5,728 bases of DNA, from NCBI GenBank assembly GCA_002451175.1, contig DKBI01000219.1, positions 1 to 5,728 of the forward strand, in the 5' to 3' direction. The translations under genes were made by a program, and so were the position numbers. This stretch comes from Betaproteobacteria bacterium UBA6904 (GTDB lineage Bacteria > Pseudomonadota > Gammaproteobacteria > Burkholderiales > SG8-39). The notes under the pieces are model-generated. The model was not told the origin of the DNA. It ran no database searches and saw nothing but the letters and a program-made list of their open reading frames with translations. Of the stretch, positions 1 through 5,728 are shown piece by piece; within the stretch, counting starts at the first letter, position 1; the number at the start of each line of letters is the position of its first letter.

Positions 1-1496
1 TGTCGATCGCGCCGACCGGCACGATCAGCCTCGCCTTCGCCGACAACGCCTCGAACGGCATCGAGCCGCCGTTTTCCTGGGTCTACACGCGCAAGAAGCG
101 CATGGCGGACGGCACGCTGAAGGAATTCCCGGTCGAGGATCACGCCTGGCGGCTGTACAAGGCCATGGGCGGCGACATGGGCGAGCTGCCCGCCTATTTC
201 GTGACGGCGCTCGAGCTCTCGGCCGCCGCGCACGAGCAGATGGTGGCGGCGGTCGCGCCGTACATCGACACCAGCATCTCGAAGACGGTCAACGTCCCCG
301 AGGATTACCCCTACGGCGAATTCAAGGACCTGTATTTCGTCGCCTGGAAGTCGGGGCTCAAGGGCCTCGCCACCTACCGCCCGAACAAGGTGCTCGGCTC
401 GGTCCTGTCGGTGGACACGCCCGCGGAAAAGGAGCGCCGCGAACCGCACGATTTCCGCCACGACGACGTCAACCGCCGCATCCAGATCAAGAACGTGCCG
501 GCGCCGGTGCTGGCCAGCCTGCGCTGGCCGAGCCGCCCCTCGCTCGCGGAGGGCAATCCGGCGTGGACCTACATGATCGACCACCCGCACGGCTCGTTCG
601 CGGTATTCGTCGGCCACGTGGAGAACGGGCGCAAGCATGCGTTCGAAGTCTGGGTCAACGGCGCCGGCCAGCCGCGCGGTCTCGGCGCCGTCGCCAAGAC
701 GCTGTCGATGGACATGCGCGCCAACGACCCGGGCTGGCTGAAGCTCAAGCTGGACACGCTCGCCAAGGCGGGCGGCGACGAGCCGTTCGACCTGCCATTT
801 CCGCCGCACGGCGAGCACAAGCGTGTGCCCTCCATCGTCTCGGCGTTCGCCCAGGTCGTGCGTTGGCGCGTCGACCAGCTGGCCGACCAGCCCGGCAAGG
901 AGTCCGCGAAGGACGCGCCCTGCCCGGTCCTCGACACGCTGTTCAGCCTGAAGGAGCCGAAGACCGGCACCGACGGCACGATGTCCTGGACCGTGGACCT
1001 GCTCAACCCGCGCACCGGAGACGATTTCGTGCTCGGCATCAAGGAGATCACCCTGCCCGACGGCATCACGCGGCCCTACTCGATGTGGCTCTCGGGCGAG
1101 TATCCGAAGGCGCTCGACGGCCTGTGCAAGATCCTGTCGCTCGACATGCGCGTGCTGGATCCCGCCTGGGTCGGCATGAAGCTGCGCAAGCTGCTCGATT
1201 TCCCCGAGCCGCTCGGCGACTTCCTCGCCTTCGTGCCCGGCTCGAACAAGCAGCAGACCTATCCGTCCACGGTGTCCTACGTCGCGCGCCTCATCCTGCA
1301 CCGCTACGCGATGCTCGGCCTGCTCGACGAAAACGGCGTGCCGCACCGCGAGATGGGCATCCTCGAGACGCCGGCCAGCGGCGGCCCGAAAGTGATGCAG
1401 GGCGGGCGCTGCCCCGAGTGCGGCAACAACACCATGATCCGCAAGGACGGCTGCGACTGGTGCACGGCCTGCGGCTACGTAGGCGCGTGCGGCTAG
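1..1496 (+). CDS. nrdJ: Adenosylcobalamin-dependent (class II) ribonucleotide reductase, C-terminal part, 5' end outside window
   Basis: Cytoplasmic enzyme that reduces ribonucleotides to deoxyribonucleotides using a cobalamin-derived radical. The first full codon is at base 3 and 497 residues are visible; the frame is open to the left edge, so the ATG at 102 is internal. Fragment residues 3-9 (APTGTIS) form the substrate-phosphate loop of the RNR barrel and are followed by NASNGIEP. The barrel ends near residues 92-127 with SKTVN and GLKGLATYRPNK. Two related modules follow, at about 186-290 and 327-440, resembling TSCPD-type accessory domains: LSMDMRANDPGW at 234 matches LSLDMRVLDPAW at 378. 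The tail carries six cysteines (470, 473, 484, 487, 490, 496) in CPEC / CDWCTAC / GACG, like the zinc-finger and redox tail known for many class II enzymes. The active-site Cys and cobalamin-binding residues lie upstream and cannot be checked. The family call is firm; the exact substrate (di- or triphosphate) is inferred. Confidence 0.95.
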   Translation, partial: SIAPTGTISLAFADNASNGIEPPFSWVYTRKKRMADGTLKEFPVEDHAWRLYKAMGGDMGELPAYFVTALELSAAAHEQMVAAVAPYIDTSISKTVNVPEDYPYGEFKDLYFVAWKSGLKGLATYRPNKVLGSVLSVDTPAEKERREPHDFRHDDVNRRIQIKNVPAPVLASLRWPSRPSLAEGNPAWTYMIDHPHGSFAVFVGHVENGRKHAFEVWVNGAGQPRGLGAVAKTLSMDMRANDPGWLKLKLDTLAKAGGDEPFDLPFPPHGEHKRVPSIVSAFAQVVRWRVDQLADQPGKESAKDAPCPVLDTLFSLKEPKTGTDGTMSWTVDLLNPRTGDDFVLGIKEITLPDGITRPYSMWLSGEYPKALDGLCKILSLDMRVLDPAWVGMKLRKLLDFPEPLGDFLAFVPGSNKQQTYPSTVSYVARLILHRYAMLGLLDENGVPHREMGILETPASGGPKVMQGGRCPECGNNTMIRKDGCDWCTACGYVGACG

Positions 1497-1499
1497 GGG
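1495..1499 (+). promoter_or_regulatory. Possible Shine-Dalgarno for the CxxC gene
   Basis: AGGGG overlaps the nrdJ stop codon (TAG at 1494-1496) and lies 4 bases before the GTG at 1504. The spacing is short, so this is a modest site. An in-frame TAG at 1480-1482 leaves GTG 1504 as the only ordinary start before the conserved region, and the overlap suggests the gene is translated by coupling to nrdJ. Confidence 0.45.
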
Positions 1500-1503
1500 C
1501 CCG

Positions 1504-2052
1504 GTGAGGGTCGGCGAGCGGCCGCTCGCCGCGCTGCCGTGGTACCTGCGCCCGCTGTTCTGGCTGCAGCGCCGGCGCTGGGGTCAGGTCCTGCTGCCGG
1601 CGCTCACGTGGGCGCGCGTGCCGCCGTATTACCTCGCGCTGATCCATTTCTACGCGGCGATCGAGCGCAAGGGGTCGCGGCTCGAGCCGGTCTTGCGGGC
1701 GCTCGTGCAGACGCGCATCTCGCAGCTCAACCACTGCGCATTCTGCATCGACATCAACGCCATGGTCGCCGCGGAGCGCGCGCACTCGATGGACAAGGCG
1801 CTGGCCGTGGAAGCCTGGCGCGAGAGCCCGCTGTTCGGCACGCGAGAGCGGCTTGCGCTGGAGTACGCGGAAGCCGTCACGGACGGCGGCGTCACCGACG
1901 CGTTGAGCCACCAGGTCAAGACGGAGTTCGGCGAGGACGCCCTGGTCGAACTGACCGGCCTTGCGGCGTTCCAGAACATGTCGGCCAAATTCAACGCGGC
2001 GCTCGACATCCCGGCGCAGGGTTTTTGTGCACTGCCTACTAAAGGGCGCTGA
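1504..2052 (+). CDS. Carboxymuconolactone decarboxylase / AhpD-like family protein with CxxC
   Basis: A 182-residue, probably cytoplasmic, mostly helical protein. The family signature is ISQLNHCAFCIDIN at residues 72-85, with the CxxC pair at C78 and C81, followed by helices ending in a conserved-looking FQNMSAKFNAAL stretch near 157-168. AhpD-type proteins use this CxxC as a peroxidase or disulfide-exchange centre. By spacing, however, the AhpD Glu 12 residues before the first Cys is Ala66 here, and the His 4 residues after the second Cys is Asn85, so classical AhpD proton relay is unlikely. The N-terminus has a basic, aromatic patch (LPWYLRPLFWLQRRRW, 11-26) that could touch a membrane or a partner. 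GTG at 1504 is the start because an in-frame stop at 1480 excludes earlier ones and the next ATG lies after the CxxC. It begins 7 bases after nrdJ, so the two are probably cotranscribed. The substrate is unknown. Confidence 0.87.
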   Translation: MRVGERPLAALPWYLRPLFWLQRRRWGQVLLPALTWARVPPYYLALIHFYAAIERKGSRLEPVLRALVQTRISQLNHCAFCIDINAMVAAERAHSMDKALAVEAWRESPLFGTRERLALEYAEAVTDGGVTDALSHQVKTEFGEDALVELTGLAAFQNMSAKFNAALDIPAQGFCALPTKGR

Positions 2053-2112
2053 CACGCCCGCCTCGCGTAGCGACGCCCGCAGCGTGGCGGCAACCCCTCC
2101 CGCGTAACCCGC
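2053..2112. other. Convergent intergenic junction without a clear terminator
   Basis: Sixty bases lie between the stop codons of the rightward CxxC gene and the leftward Nudix gene. ACGCCCGC occurs twice (2054-2061 and 2073-2080), each copy able to close a 4-bp ACGC/GCGT stem. CCCGC at 2108-2112 can pair with GCGGG at 2118-2122 across the Nudix stop codon. None of these is followed by a T tract on either strand, so no intrinsic terminator can be called; termination may be Rho-dependent or lie inside the facing genes. Confidence 0.4.
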
Positions 2113-2679
2113 TCAGCGCGGGGCGGCCGGCGAGGCGCCGCCCAGAAACGCCTTCACCCACAGCAACCCCGCCACGGTCTTGCCGTCGGTGATGCGTCCG
2201 TCGCGGATCATGGCGACCGTCTCCTCGAACGGCAGCGCCAGCACTTCGAGGAATTCGCCCGTGTCGAGCTTTGCCTCGCGTTTTTCCAGCCCGCGCGCAA
2301 GCCACAGCTCGATGCCCTCGTCCGAGTACGCGATCGTCGGGTGGATGAGCGCGAGCCGCGTCCATTCGGCGGCGACATAGCCGGTCTCCTCGAGGAGTTC
2401 GCGCTTCGCCGTCTCGAAATGGGGTTCGTTGGCCTCGAGCTTGCCCGCCGGGAGCTCGATGAAATCGCGGCCATGCGGGAAGCGGTGCTGGCGCTCCATC
2501 AGCACGCGGCCATCGTCGAACAGCGCGACGATCGCCACGGCCCCCGGGTGGCGGACGTACTCGCGCACCGTGGCGCTGCCGTCCGGCAGGCGCACGGCGT
2601 CGCGCCAGACGCGGATGAACCTGCCGTCGTAGACCAGCTCGCCCGAAAGGCGCCGCTCGGTCAGATCGCTGTCCTTCAT
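2113..2679 (-). CDS. Nudix hydrolase, ADP-ribose pyrophosphatase type
   Basis: A 188-residue cytoplasmic hydrolase expected to cleave ADP-ribose or a related nucleoside diphosphate derivative to a nucleoside monophosphate plus a phosphorylated moiety, with Mg2+. The Nudix box is perfect at residues 79-101: G79, E85, R93-E94, E97-E98 and G100 fit GX5EX7REUXEEXGU. The N-terminal strands (GELVYDGRFIRVWRDAV, 13-29) and the HPTIAYSDEGIELWLA segment (113-128) are typical of the NudF-like ADP-ribose group. The proline that often marks ADP-ribose enzymes about 15 residues after the box is Ile116 here, though P114 is close, so substrate choice is uncertain. The ATG at 2679 is chosen because a full AGGAGG sits 5 bases upstream; the longer frame to 2775 would add an Arg/Ser-rich stretch overlapping the protease gene. 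It is the last visible gene of the nuo-linked operon, 10 bases after the protease stop. Confidence 0.92.
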   Translation of the reverse strand: MKDSDLTERRLSGELVYDGRFIRVWRDAVRLPDGSATVREYVRHPGAVAIVALFDDGRVLMERQHRFPHGRDFIELPAGKLEANEPHFETAKRELLEETGYVAAEWTRLALIHPTIAYSDEGIELWLARGLEKREAKLDTGEFLEVLALPFEETVAMIRDGRITDGKTVAGLLWVKAFLGGASPAAPR

Positions 2680-2684
2680 CCGGC

Positions 2685-2690
2685 CCTCCT
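2685..2690 (-). promoter_or_regulatory. Strong Shine-Dalgarno for the Nudix gene, overlapping the upstream stop
   Basis: Read on the minus strand, AGGAGG lies 5 bases before the ATG at 2679. Its first A is also the last base of the protease stop codon TGA (2692-2690). This fixes the Nudix start and suggests that a ribosome finishing the protease reinitiates on the Nudix gene. It is the only consensus-quality ribosome binding site I see in the leftward operon. Confidence 0.85.
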
Positions 2691-3439
2691 CAGCGGCACC
2701 ACGGCGAGCGCTGGATGACCGCCTGGCACTCGGCCGACTTGCGCTGCTCGGGCGACACCGAGCGCACCACGGCATCCGACTGCACGCGCTTCCAATGATC
2801 GCTCCAGGCGCTGTACTCCTGCCCGGGCTGCCCGCGCCCTTTGGCTTCCTTCGCGCCCCACAGGCCCTGGCTGTTGAAGCTGAAGACCGGGATCAGGTCC
2901 GCGCGCCGGGACGCGGGAAGCACCGTCTGGTTGATGTTGTCGAGAATGAGCGGCTCGGCGTCCGGTGCCGGGTAATACGCGAGCACCATGTGCGCGCCGG
3001 TGAATCCGGGCTTCTGGTACACGGCGTAGACGATGCGCAGCCGGTCCTCCGCGATCCCGAGCGACTTCAGGGCGAAGAACTTGGCGATGGAGAAATCCTC
3101 GCAGTCGCCGCCGTCGTTGGCCAGCAGCTCGACCGGCCTTGCCCAGAAATCCTCCGCGCACCACAGGATGGGATCGCAATAGAACGGCGTCTCCTGGACG
3201 AAGTCGTTCACGGCGCGCAGCTTGTCCGGATCGGGCGCGGCACGCACTTTCTGCGAGGCGAGCAGCTCGCGCCAGCCGCCGAGGCGGCGCCGCACGATGT
3301 TGCGCTCCGCGTCGCTGGTCGCGACCGTCGAGACGATCTTCTCGATGTCGGCTTCGGTAATCACCGCCGGATCGGCCGCCAGCGCGGCGGCGGCCGCTGC
3401 GAGCAGCAAGGCCACGACCCCACGACCGATGGAAGGCAC
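2690..3439 (-). CDS. Transglutaminase-like cysteine protease (BTLCP / LapG-like, peptidase C93), exported
   Basis: A 249-residue predicted periplasmic cysteine protease. Residues 1-22 form a signal peptide: Arg6, then an Ala/Leu-rich core at 8-20, with likely cleavage at ALA|AD after residue 21. The catalytic triad of the family is visible: Cys113 in GGDCEDFS, His150 in GAHMVLAYYP and Asp167 in LILDNIN. The acidic residues flanking the Cys (D112, E114, D115) match the calcium-binding neighbourhood known in LapG. Other family marks are LLANDGGDCED, LPASRRADLIPVFSFNSQGLW (173-193) and W99. LapG cleaves large surface adhesins under control of LapD and cyclic-di-GMP, but neither partner is in this window, so the substrate is unknown. 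GTG at 3439 is the first ordinary start after the nuoN stop and gives a proper signal peptide, though I see no good Shine-Dalgarno. It begins 20 bases after nuoN. Four extra cysteines (88, 94, 238, 248) could form two disulfides. Confidence 0.9.
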   Translation of the reverse strand: MPSIGRGVVALLLAAAAAALAADPAVITEADIEKIVSTVATSDAERNIVRRRLGGWRELLASQKVRAAPDPDKLRAVNDFVQETPFYCDPILWCAEDFWARPVELLANDGGDCEDFSIAKFFALKSLGIAEDRLRIVYAVYQKPGFTGAHMVLAYYPAPDAEPLILDNINQTVLPASRRADLIPVFSFNSQGLWGAKEAKGRGQPGQEYSAWSDHWKRVQSDAVVRSVSPEQRKSAECQAVIQRSPWCR

Positions 3440-3459
3440 GGGCCGACCGCCGAACGCGC

Positions 3460-4950
3460 TCAGAGGCTCTTGATGGCCGCGAAGCAGAGCGACATCAGGG
3501 GCTGCGGGATCACGCCGAGTACGAGCAGCGCCAGCCCGTTGGCCGACAGCAGCACCGCGCGCCCTTCGGGAATGCCGGGCGCCTCCGCAGCCGGGTCGTC
3601 GAAGTACATGAGCTTGACGACGCGCAGATAGTAGAAGGCCCCGACGAGGGACAGCAGCACGGCGACGACGGCGAGGGTGATCTGCCCGGCGGCGACCGCG
3701 GCGTAGATCACCGACAGCTTCGCGTAGAACCCGGCCGTCGGCGGCACGCCGGCGAGCGACAACATCAGCACCAGCATGATGAACGCGTGCCAGGGACTGC
3801 GCCGGTTGAGTCCCCTGAAGTCCTCGAGCCGCTCGCACTCGTAGCCCTTGCCCGAGAGATGCACCAGCATGCCGAACGCGCCGAGCGACATCAGCACGTA
3901 GACCACCGTGTAGAACAGGGCCGCCGAGTAGGCCTCGTCCCGGTTCAGCCAGTTGCCGTCGACCACGCCGGAGAGCAGGCCGAGCAGCATGAAGCCCATG
4001 TGCGCGATCGTCGAGTAGGCGAGCATGCGCTTGATGTTGGTCTGCGCGATGGCCGTGATGTTGCCCACCGCCATCGACAGCACCGACAGGATGACGAGCA
4101 TCTGCTGCCAGTCGGCGGCGACGTCGATCAGGCCGTTCACCAGCAGCCGGATCGCCATCGCGAACGCGGCCAGCTTCGGCGCCGTGCCGATGACCAGCGT
4201 GATCGCCGTCGGCGCGCCCTGGTAGACGTCCGGAATCCACATGTGGAACGGCACCACGCCGAGCTTGAACGCAAGCCCGGAGACCAGGAAGACGAGGCCG
4301 AACACCAGGATCGTGCGCTCGGTCGCGCTCGACGACAGGTTCGCCACGTGGCGCGCGATCTCGGCGATGTTCAGGGTGCCGGTGGCCCCGTAGATCATCG
4401 ACATGCCGTACAGCAGCAGGCCCGAAGCGAGGGCGCCGAGGACGAAATACTTCATCGCCGCCTCGGTCGACACCGCCGAGTCGCGGTTCAGCGCCACCAG
4501 CGCGTACAGGCACAGCGACAGCAGCTCCAGCCCGAGGTAGAGGGTCAGCAGGCTGTTCGCGCTGATCATGATCATCATGCCGAGCAGGGCGAACAGCAGC
4601 AGCGTGAGGAACTCGCCCTTCAGCAGGCCGCGGTCCAGCAGGTAGCGTCGCGAGTAGGCCAGCACGCAGGCCACGGCGCCGAACGCCACCAGCTTCAGCA
4701 GGTGCGAGAGCAGATCGGCGACGAAGAGCTTGTTGAACAGGTAGAACTTGTCCGCCCCCGCCAGGCTCAGCACGTACAGCGTCGCCAGCGCGCAGGCCGC
4801 CAGCAGGCCGTAGGCGAAGGCATAGCTCGCCGTGCGCCGCTCGCTCTTGACGAACAGGTCGAGCACCATCAGCACGCAGGTTCCGGCGAGCAGCAGCACC
4901 TCGGGCAGCGCGGGCAGGTGGTTGAGCAGGACGATCAGGGTCGGCGACAT
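3460..4950 (-). CDS. nuoN: NADH-quinone oxidoreductase subunit N
   Basis: A 496-residue inner-membrane subunit of complex I, one of three antiporter-like modules that pump protons when NADH reduces quinone. E. coli NuoN is about 485 residues, so this one is full length. Fourteen hydrophobic segments can be placed, roughly at 8-30, 42-63, 80-99, 113-131, 133-152, 166-187, 213-236, 245-270, 280-302, 309-330, 341-365, 387-412, 420-447 and 466-489. The charged membrane residues needed for proton transfer are present: Glu142 in LGLELLSL (TM5), Lys229 in [15 protein letters not shown] (broken TM7), Lys259 in GTAPKLAAF (TM8) and Lys411 in AGFYAKLSV (broken TM12), matching E133, K217, K247 and K395 of E. 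coli. The ATG at 4950 gives a normal N-terminus. It lies 10 bases after the nuoM stop without a clear Shine-Dalgarno, so translational coupling is likely. Confidence 0.98.
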   Translation of the reverse strand: MSPTLIVLLNHLPALPEVLLLAGTCVLMVLDLFVKSERRTASYAFAYGLLAACALATLYVLSLAGADKFYLFNKLFVADLLSHLLKLVAFGAVACVLAYSRRYLLDRGLLKGEFLTLLLFALLGMMIMISANSLLTLYLGLELLSLCLYALVALNRDSAVSTEAAMKYFVLGALASGLLLYGMSMIYGATGTLNIAEIARHVANLSSSATERTILVFGLVFLVSGLAFKLGVVPFHMWIPDVYQGAPTAITLVIGTAPKLAAFAMAIRLLVNGLIDVAADWQQMLVILSVLSMAVGNITAIAQTNIKRMLAYSTIAHMGFMLLGLLSGVVDGNWLNRDEAYSAALFYTVVYVLMSLGAFGMLVHLSGKGYECERLEDFRGLNRRSPWHAFIMLVLMLSLAGVPPTAGFYAKLSVIYAAVAAGQITLAVVAVLLSLVGAFYYLRVVKLMYFDDPAAEAPGIPEGRAVLLSANGLALLVLGVIPQPLMSLCFAAIKSL

Positions 4951-4960
4951 GGGGCGGCGC

Positions 4961-5728
4961 TCACAGCTTGGACTGGGCCACGTGGCGCAGCAGCTCGTTC
5001 ACCGAGGCGTGCATCACGTCCGTGAAGGGCAGCGGATACAGGCCCATCCAGAGGACCGCGGCCGCCAGCAGGCCGAGCACGAGGAACTCGCGGCCGTTGA
5101 GATCCTGCAGCGCGGCGACGTGCTCGTTCGCCACCGCGCCGAACATCACCCGCTTGTACATCCACAGCGTGTACGCCGCGCCGAAGATCAGCGTCGTCGC
5201 CGCGGCGAATGCGATCCAGAAGTTCGCCTTCATGGCGCCCAGGATGACCATGAACTCGCCGACGAACCCGGAGGTCGCCGGCAGGCCGCAGTTCGCCATC
5301 GCGAAGAGCATCATCAGCGCCGCGAATTTCGGCATCGTGTTCACGACGCCGCCGTAGTCGGCGATCATGCGCGAGTGCATGCGGTCGTACAGGACGCCGA
5401 CGCAGAGGAACATGGCGGCCGAGACGAAGCCGTGCGAGATCATCTGCACCAGCGCGCCCTCGACGCCGTAGGCGTTGAAGAGGAAGAAGCCGAGCGTCAC
5501 GAAGCCCATGTGCGAAATCGACGAGTAGGCGATCAGCTTCTTCATGTCCGTCTGCACCAGCGCCACCAGGCCGATGTACACCACGGCGATGAGCGACAGC
5601 GCGATCATGAACCACGCCAGCTCGCGCGAGGCGTCCGGCAGGATGGGCAGCGAGAAGCGGACGAAGCCGTAGGCCCCGAGCTTCAGCATGATCGCCGCCA
5701 GCACCACCGAGCCGCCGGTCGGCGCCTC
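4961..5728 (-). CDS. nuoM: NADH-quinone oxidoreductase subunit M, C-terminal half, 5' end outside window
   Basis: The last 255 residues of an antiporter-like complex I subunit, against about 260 for the matching part of E. coli NuoM (509 residues). The frame is open to the right edge, starting [21 protein letters not shown], the segment that follows the WLPDAH-type motif; the GTG at 5707 is therefore internal. Lys16 of the fragment matches E. coli K265 (TM8), and Glu158 in GFVGEFMVI, 142 residues later, matches E407 (TM12) at exactly the same spacing. [18 protein letters not shown] (59-76) is the conserved loop and helix entry shared by these subunits. The earlier Glu and Lys of TM5 and TM7 lie outside the window. 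TGA at 4963-4961 ends the gene 10 bases before nuoN, in the standard M-N order. Confidence 0.98.
   Translation of the reverse strand, partial: EAPTGGSVVLAAIMLKLGAYGFVRFSLPILPDASRELAWFMIALSLIAVVYIGLVALVQTDMKKLIAYSSISHMGFVTLGFFLFNAYGVEGALVQMISHGFVSAAMFLCVGVLYDRMHSRMIADYGGVVNTMPKFAALMMLFAMANCGLPATSGFVGEFMVILGAMKANFWIAFAAATTLIFGAAYTLWMYKRVMFGAVANEHVAALQDLNGREFLVLGLLAAAVLWMGLYPLPFTDVMHASVNELLRHVAQSKL

Noticed and set aside
563..1507. 314-codon + strand frame overlapping nrdJ
   Set aside because: An Arg/Ala-rich low-complexity translation in another frame of the well-supported NrdJ sequence; a GC-rich shadow.
2010..2026. CCC/GGG stem followed by five T near the end of the CxxC gene, as a possible terminator
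   Set aside because: The stem is only 3 bp and lies inside the coding sequence before the stop; too weak to call.
1291..2055. 254-codon minus-strand frame opposite the CxxC gene
   Set aside because: Arg-rich product without motifs, ending inside nrdJ on the opposite strand; the + strand frame has a clear family signature.
2108..2122. CCCGC/GCGGG hairpin over the Nudix stop codon as a terminator
   Set aside because: A five-pair GC stem is common by chance in DNA of this composition, and no T tract follows on either strand.
2680..2775. Upstream start for the Nudix gene at 2775
   Set aside because: It would add 32 Arg/Ser/Ala-rich residues overlapping the protease coding region. The ATG at 2679 has a perfect ribosome site and a normal family N-terminus.
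2795..3631. 278-codon + strand frame opposite the protease gene
   Set aside because: No recognisable motifs, and it overlaps both the protease and the nuoN end, whose minus-strand products are convincing.
3440..4513. Continuous frame joining an antisense-like stretch within nuoN to the protease, as if one 607-residue protein
   Set aside because: The upstream part is an out-of-frame reading of nuoN, rich in Arg and Ala. The protease makes sense only from the GTG at 3439, where a signal peptide begins.
3787..5025. Long open frame of 412 codons on the + strand, antisense to nuoN and the end of nuoM
   Set aside because: Its product is dominated by His, Gln, Arg and Glu with no domain-like pattern. 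This is the expected mirror of a GC-rich membrane-protein gene, and the opposite strand encodes a textbook NuoN.

Overview
The window is GC-rich (about two thirds G+C by eye) and almost fully coding. It looks like chromosomal DNA of a betaproteobacterium or a close relative. The grounds are the Nuo-type complex I subunits, the style of the B12-dependent ribonucleotide reductase with its doubled C-terminal module, and a Nudix hydrolase gene just downstream of nuoN, an arrangement I recall from betaproteobacterial nuo operons. The taxonomic call is an inference.

Layout. On the + strand, bases 1-1496 hold the C-terminal 497 residues of an adenosylcobalamin-dependent (class II) ribonucleotide reductase, NrdJ. 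Seven bases later a GTG-started gene (1504-2052) encodes an AhpD/carboxymuconolactone-decarboxylase-like protein with a CxxC motif. A 60-base convergent junction (2053-2112) separates this pair from a leftward operon. Read in its own direction, that operon contains nuoM (C-terminal half, running off the right edge, 5728-4961), nuoN (4950-3460), a signal-peptide-bearing transglutaminase-like (LapG/peptidase C93-type) cysteine protease (3439-2690), and a Nudix hydrolase of the ADP-ribose pyrophosphatase type (2679-2113). Gaps in the leftward operon are 10, 20 and 10 bases, so it reads as one transcription unit with probable translational coupling.

How the genes work together. NuoM and NuoN are two of the three antiporter-like proton-pumping subunits of NADH:quinone oxidoreductase, and the charged membrane residues I could check are intact in both. 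The Nudix enzyme would clear ADP-ribose or related nucleotide diphosphates, which loosely fits NADH metabolism. The periplasmic protease between them has no obvious role in complex I and is the least expected gene here. On the + strand, the reductase makes deoxynucleotides and the CxxC protein behind it may be a thiol-redox partner or just an operon neighbour.

No RNA genes, mobile elements, CRISPR arrays or convincing terminators were seen. Most of the window is ordinary housekeeping DNA. The points worth a second look are the LapG-like protease in the nuo operon with four extra cysteines, the internal duplication and cysteine-rich tail of NrdJ, and the CxxC protein whose AhpD-type Glu and His positions are substituted.
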